This document shows, in pieces, positions 59,958-64,000 of a stretch of 64,000 nucleotides of DNA (the stretch's first letter is position 1; every line of letters begins with the position of its first letter). Below the pieces are notes generated by a model. The model was given only the letters and a program-made list of their open reading frames with translations. It searched no databases and was not told the origin of the DNA. The position numbers and the translations under genes are program-made. Source of the stretch: Primulina eburnea (taxonomy: Eukaryota; Streptophyta; Magnoliopsida; Lamiales; Gesneriaceae); contig NC_133110.1 in the NCBI RefSeq assembly GCF_022965805.1, positions 33,134,790-33,198,789 on the forward strand, written 5' to 3'.

Positions 59958-60507
59958 TAAAAGTAATAGATTTCAAAAACAATTGAAATCAAATCAAAAT
60001 AAGCATGCAACCCAATTCAGATACACATGAAATTTAAATCAAATCATATAACCATGCTGTCATGACTGGAAGCAATAAACATGGATTTCATAGTCTATGA
60101 AACCACATTCATAACCACATGCAGTTCTAGTCAACTCATGTCTAGACTCGACTCAACTATATCTCTAGGGATCCCGGGGTGAATAAGACGTCACTGTCTG
60201 TCACCTACCCTCCCAATCGGGGTGACGTACGTCTTATTCCTAGACTTCGGTCATATCTGTATCGAATAATCTACAATAGGAGGGTGTCTGCTCCTATGTA
60301 ACGATACACCGAACGTCTAGAAGTCTGACTATCTGTCAAACTTTCCTACCTCAAATGCAATGTATAACAATCTGTAAACAAAGCATGTTCATTTCAAATG
60401 ATTTGAATATAAAGTCTATAAACAAATCACAATTATATCAAAAGATAAACAATAATCAAGTATGTGATTTTATTGGGAAACTCAAATGAGATCTGATTTG
60501 AGTTATA
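59958..60507 (-). repeat. Remnant of the 5' LTR of element E
   Basis: After CTCATTCTAAAAG the sequence jumps to TAATAGATTTC in the LTR middle (compare 48961). PBS and the LTR start are deleted; AAAAG is shared at both ends of the deletion (compare 48470 and 48962). Confidence 0.8.
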
Positions 60508-60510
60508 AAA

Positions 60511-60538
60511 TGTAATGCCCAAGAATTATAGAATTGAT
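60511..60538 (+). repeat. 28-bp tip of the opposite-strand LTR
   Basis: AGTTATAAAA-TGTAATGCCCAAGAA repeats the junction at 49502-49526 exactly, then breaks after GAATTGAT into virus-like sequence. Confidence 0.8.
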
Positions 60539-60796
60539 TTTATTGGCGTTCATGAGTGATTTTTATACGAATTTATGTTTCTATAGTAGACCTCGGTAAA
60601 ATCCTTTATTATTAAATTTCTTTGGTATACCTTCTATAAGTCCTTTATATTTTGTAAAAATTCCATATATGAACCTTATATCTATTATTATTCCAAGATT
60701 CAAATTCCTTCTTTTATTAGTTCAGTTTCAGAAAATGGTATATCAGCTGAAGACCTTGCGTTAGCTCCTATATCTTTCGGCTATATACCTTTATGA
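60539..60796 (+). pseudogene. Probable pararetrovirus fragment 4
   Basis: The stretch has coding traces in changing frames (MSDFYTNLCFYSRPR, FFGIP, IQIPSFISSVSENGISAEDL) and a stop at 60794. Base composition and style match 40401-41780. It lies on the far side of the Gypsy pile from the virus fragment ending at 41780, so it is the expected continuation. I could not recognise a named domain; assignment rests on position and composition. Confidence 0.45.
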
Positions 60797-60885
60797 ATAT
60801 GCTTGATAGGTCAAACAATGCCACATATCATATTCAATTAAATTTACATGATATACAGAATATACTGCATTTATAATTTATCCAT

Positions 60886-60913
60886 ATACATACATACATA
60901 CATACATACATAC
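60886..60913. repeat. (TACA)n microsatellite
   Basis: Seven near-perfect ATAC/TACA units. The surrounding 60797-61004 shows nothing else recognisable. Confidence 0.9.
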
Positions 60914-61004
60914 CCACTCTATCGGGGCTTTTTAACCGTTTGTCACACATTTCGTAATACTTTAGTAAAATAAAGTAAAACAAAAAAGTTTGAAAAACTA
61001 ATGT

Positions 61005-61185
61005 GTCACGCCTCTTCAAGAGGCGTGACTTAAATTTTTTTTTTTAAAAAAAAAAACAAATCACGCCATCTCTGATGGCGTGACTTGTTTAATTCTTTTT
61101 TTAAAAAACAAAAAAGCAAGTCACGCCATCTGAGATGTCGTGATTGCTTATTAATTATTTTTTTTAAGACGTGACTTACATTTTT
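61005..61185. repeat. GTCACGCC hairpin cluster 1 (three units and a half-site)
   Basis: 61005-61029 is a 12-bp stem with one central base; 61061-61083 has TCACGCCATC/GATGGCGTGA arms around TCT; 61115-61149 is a degenerate unit; a half-site GACGTGACTTA lies at 61169-61180. Units are separated by A/T runs. The cluster is upstream of the TATA box at 61495. Confidence 0.85.
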
Positions 61186-61494
61186 CTTTTTAAAAAAATA
61201 ATAATATGAGTTGAATACAAAACTGCAACAAGCACATGCAATACTAAAGCTGCAAAATATTTTTGTTTTTTTGCTGCATAAATGGTTTTGATAAAAAAAC
61301 GTTAAGAACAAATTATATTTTATTTATTAAAATAAATATATTTGTATCTTCAATGTAATAAAATTGGTCAAAGGTTGACAAGCCACGTGAGATTGATTTA
61401 TCGAAAATTGGAGGGTAGTGAAAGGTTGTAAAGAAGCCATGTGCATGTGTTTTTTTTTTTTTTTTTTTTTTCGGAAGCATTCGCCCACTTTACT

Positions 61495-61502
61495 TATATA
61501 TA
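61495..61502 (+). promoter_or_regulatory. TATA box of the PMD gene
   Basis: TATATATA in ACTTATATATAGGAAG, after a poly-T run (61450-61471). A consensus splice donor GTAAGT lies 48 bp downstream at 61543. Assignment to the PMD gene is inferred from distance and strand. Confidence 0.5.
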
Positions 61503-61581
61503 GGAAGAGTTGTGTTTTAAGTGTTTCTCACTTTCATTTCAAGTAAGTTCTTATAATTTTTTGTAAAAAAAAAATATAAAG

Positions 61582-62100
61582 GCAATTCACGCCAATTTTC
61601 TGGGCGTAACTTGCATATTTTTTAAAAATATATATATAAAAGCAAGTCACGCCAATAAACACGGCGTGACTTGCTTAATTCTAAAACAAATTTAAAACCA
61701 AGTCACACCTACTGATTGGGCGTGACTTGCTTAATTTTTTTAAAAAAATATATAAAAGCAAATCACGCCGTGACTTGCTTAATTTTTTTAAAAAAAATTA
61801 AAACAAAGTCACGCCCATTGATTGGGAGTGACTTGCTTAATTTTTAAAAATATATATATATAAAAGCAAGTCACGCCAATTAGCTAGGCGTGACTTACTT
61901 TGTTTAAAAAAAAAAATTTAAACCAAGTCACGCCCATTGATTGGGCGTGACTTGGTTAAATTTGTAAAAAAAAAAATTAAAGCAAGTCACGCCAATGTAG
62001 TTAAAAAATAATTTTTAAGCAAGTCACGCCAATTTTGACGCGACTTATTTAATTTTTTTTAATAAACAAGTCACGCCAGTTGAATAAGCGTGACTTGTTT
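61582..62100. repeat. GTCACGCC hairpin cluster 2 (about ten units)
   Basis: Units at about 61582-61614, 61641-61676, 61698-61732, 61757-61780, 61803-61838, 61865-61900, 61921-61957, 61981-61995 (half), 62018-62048 and 62063-62100. The best is 61921-61957: a perfect 16-bp stem (AACCAAGTCACGCCCA) with a 5-base loop. Outer arms are AGCAAGTCACGCC and GGCGTGACTTGCTT; loops vary; linkers are A/T runs. Confidence 0.9.
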
Positions 62101-62858
62101 ACTTTATTTTAAAAATAATAATTTATGACTCTTGTCATGGAAAAACCATCTTTCGTGAAGAATTACATGCATCTTTATTGATTATTAACATATGTTTGTT
62201 TCAATTATTTTTAAAATTTTAACAAAAAGTAGTTATAAAAATTTTAATTGTAATTCGGGTGTTAGAGTGATATAATTTTTTAAATTATTTTTAAAAAAAT
62301 AAATTCTTATTAATTATTGACATATGTTTGATTATAAATTTTTTTACCTTGGCTAATTATTTTTTAAAAAATACGCTATCTGCTAATTATGAGTAACGAT
62401 AATGTTATATGTTTATTTTGTTGATTATTGTTATTTTTATAATGTTTTTATAATCATATGTTTAGATAAAACTAATTTTAAATATAATATGTTTTGTATT
62501 TAGATTTTTGTCAACTTGTTTGTCCTAAAAAACCGTGATTTTTGATAATTTTTTTAAAAAATAATAATAAATAAAACTTATTAAATTTTTTAATAAAATA
62601 TATTCTCCAATCGTGATTATTAACTACATTAATGTTAGATTCAATTAATTGTTTAAGATAGATTCAAAAAATTAAATATGTGTATGTATTTAAATTTTTA
62701 TTTTTAAAATAACTTGGTATTTCCAAAACTCGTAGAATCTAAGTATATTATTTTTAGTGTATATATTATTTTTTTACTTGTAATTAATGTTTTATATTAT
62801 AATTCTTTTGATAATTGATGTTGTACTTGTTTTTTTGTTTATACAATATTGTGATAGA

Positions 62859-62859
62859 A

Positions 62860-62890
<31 letters not shown>

Positions 62891-62891
62891 T
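62859..62891. repeat. (AAT)n microsatellite
   Basis: About eleven AAT units shortly before the predicted splice acceptor. Confidence 0.9.
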
Positions 62892-62912
62892 ATTCTTATT
62901 ATTGATTATAGG

Positions 62913-64000
62913 ATGTCGTTACATGCTGGACATGTTGATCCTACTGTTCTTTATCAACAACAAACACATATATCCAATTTTATTACGCCTAACAACTTGG
63001 ATAACACCCTAAGAGTGCATCGATCTGATAATTTAATTTGAGAATTGTGGAAAAGTGGTATACTACACCATCGTGTTCTATCATGTCTAAACGAAATGGG
63101 CTTTTATGACATACTCTTATGTGGTGATTGTGTTTATGATAATTATTTGATAACCGCTCTTATGGAACGATGGCACCGAGAAACTCATACTTTCCACCTA
63201 CGAATTGGCGAGGCCACAATCATGCTACAAGATGTTGCGTTAATTTGGGGGCTAAATGTTGATGGTGATCCTATCATCAGGACTGATGTATCTTGCAAGT
63301 TTAGTGTATGGCAGGATTATTGTTATGATTGGTTAGGTTTTATGCCACTTCAGGCAGACTTCAGATCCAATAGTTTGAAGTTGACTACTCTGTACTTACA
63401 CTGTACACAAACAATAATTGATGAAAACAGTACATACATAGAAGTGGCACAATACTCCAGATGTGTTGCGATGTTGGTTATCGGTGGGTGTATTTTACCT
63501 GATTCTGAAGCTTGTGTGCTCAAACTGTTGTACTTGCATTTTCTGCAAGATATGCGTAAGGTTCGTAGTTGTAGTTGGGCAAGTGCTGTACTTGCATATT
63601 TTTATCACGAATTGTGTTCCGCATCTGTGTTAGGAAAACAAGAAATTCGCAGGCCCTTCATATATATTGCAGGTATATTTATTACAATTTTTATTTCAAT
63701 GTATACTTTTTTTATACACATTTATATAACTCAATTGTTATGTAGATTTGGGTATGGTCAAGAATGATTCCTCTATGTCCTGACCGCTTAGGATACAACC
63801 TCATCGCTCGACCTGAAAATGAAAACAACGGTGATAATATTCTTCCAATTCCACCATACGGAGCAAGGTAATAAATGCAACATATGATATAAAATTGATA
63901 ATGTCATCATCATTTTATAGTATTACGAATTTAATGTTCATACAGATGGAAAAATGTATTCATGTGGACACATACACCTAAACATTCTGTGCGAATCATT
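62913..64000 (+). pseudogene. Plant Mobile Domain gene (MAIN/MAIL-like), partial
   Basis: The ATG at 62913 follows a splice acceptor and opens MSLHAGHVDPTVLYQQQTHI. After a TGA at 63039 the same frame continues with the PMD core: LITALMERWHRETHTFHLRI, GEATIMLQDVALIWGLNVDG, YSRCVAMLVIGGCILPD and WASAVLAYFYHELC. Predicted introns 63673-63745 and 63868-63945 follow GT-AG; exon 2 reads WVWSRMIPLCPDRLGYN and exon 3 WKNVFMWTHTPKHSVRII, with a clean AG|A join for the second intron. The first intron does not keep frame. With the TGA this points to a pseudogene or a sequencing/assembly error. PMD proteins (MAIN, MAIL1 in Arabidopsis) act in the nucleus in transposon silencing and genome stability; transposons also carry PMDs. 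The gene runs off the window. Confidence 0.75.

Larger units (their letters stand above)
61543..62911 (+). other. Predicted 5' UTR intron holding hairpin cluster 2
   Basis: Donor CAA|GTAAGT at 61543 and acceptor TTGATTATAG| at 62911, with the ATG starting two bases later. The intron is 1369 bp, AT-rich, with hairpins at 61582-62100 and an AAT microsatellite at 62859-62891. The part 62101-62858 holds nothing recognisable. No transcript evidence is available. Confidence 0.5.

Noticed and set aside
41781..60538. Calling the Gypsy pile gag-only (TR-GAG) elements
   Set aside because: Decayed integrase (ISEWKWEY, QIDGQSEYTIQ) and a protease-RT linker are detectable in D2, so pol was present and decayed.
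61582..62100. CRISPR-like look of the regularly spaced GTCACGCC repeats
   Set aside because: Units are palindromic with irregular A/T linkers, no leader or cas genes exist, and the context is a plant nuclear genome.

Overview
The window is nuclear DNA from a flowering plant. It has plant-type Ty3/Gypsy and Ty1/Copia LTR retrotransposons, initiator-tRNA-Met-type primer binding sites, 1-3 kb LTRs, a broken-up endogenous plant pararetrovirus (Caulimoviridae) and a host-type Plant Mobile Domain (PMD) gene with introns at the right edge. The second ORF of the Copia element resembles, from memory, predicted proteins of Gesneriaceae such as Dorcoceras, so Lamiales is a weak guess. No complete intact protein-coding gene was seen; every transposon or virus reading frame has stops, frameshifts or insertions.

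Layout. 1-6224: a non-coding large retrotransposon derivative (LARD, minus strand) with a 3.0 kb LTR, carrying a 5S-rRNA-like (Cassandra-like) fragment; it sits in the protease of an Athila-like Gypsy element (6225-9777, minus). 9778-10161: first pararetrovirus fragment. 10162-12978: a block (Athila LTR, virus protease/RT, head of a Copia LTR) that is repeated at 23282-26075. 12979-24646: a second, plus-strand Athila-like element (gag, PR, RT, RNase H, IN, env-position ORF, 3' LTR) broken by a solo LTR at 14719-16596 that has a clean AGTTA target duplication. 24647-25984: virus PR/RT again. 25985-40400: a Copia element (Sirevirus-like, with a long extra ORF) that interrupts the virus between RT and RNase H and is itself interrupted by a 2.95 kb solo LTR. 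40401-41780: virus RNase H and downstream region. 41781-60538: an 18.8 kb pile of minus-strand Gypsy elements of one family, with about 2 kb LTRs and decayed pol, full of duplications, microhomology junctions and one opposite-strand insertion. 60539-60796: probably the next piece of the same virus. 60797-64000: unique-looking DNA with two clusters of GTCACGCC...GGCGTGAC hairpins, a TATA box and the PMD gene.

Two patterns are not explained by ordinary annotation. (1) Four LTR types that differ in sequence each carry about seven or eight copies of a decamer CGC-N4-GCG, with a type-specific N4 (CTAG, ATAT, TCGG/CCGG, GGGT). The array lies 130-480 bp from the LTR 5' end, usually just before a TATA box, and one more copy sits in front of the env-position ORF of the second Athila element. 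(2) Thirteen or more GTCACGCC inverted repeats flank the TATA box of the PMD gene, and the larger cluster falls inside a predicted 5' UTR intron.

History inferred from nesting: a pararetrovirus copy was the oldest landing platform. Athila, Copia and the 2 kb-LTR Gypsy family then entered it, followed by recombination (solo LTRs, tandem duplication, LTR-LTR fusions).
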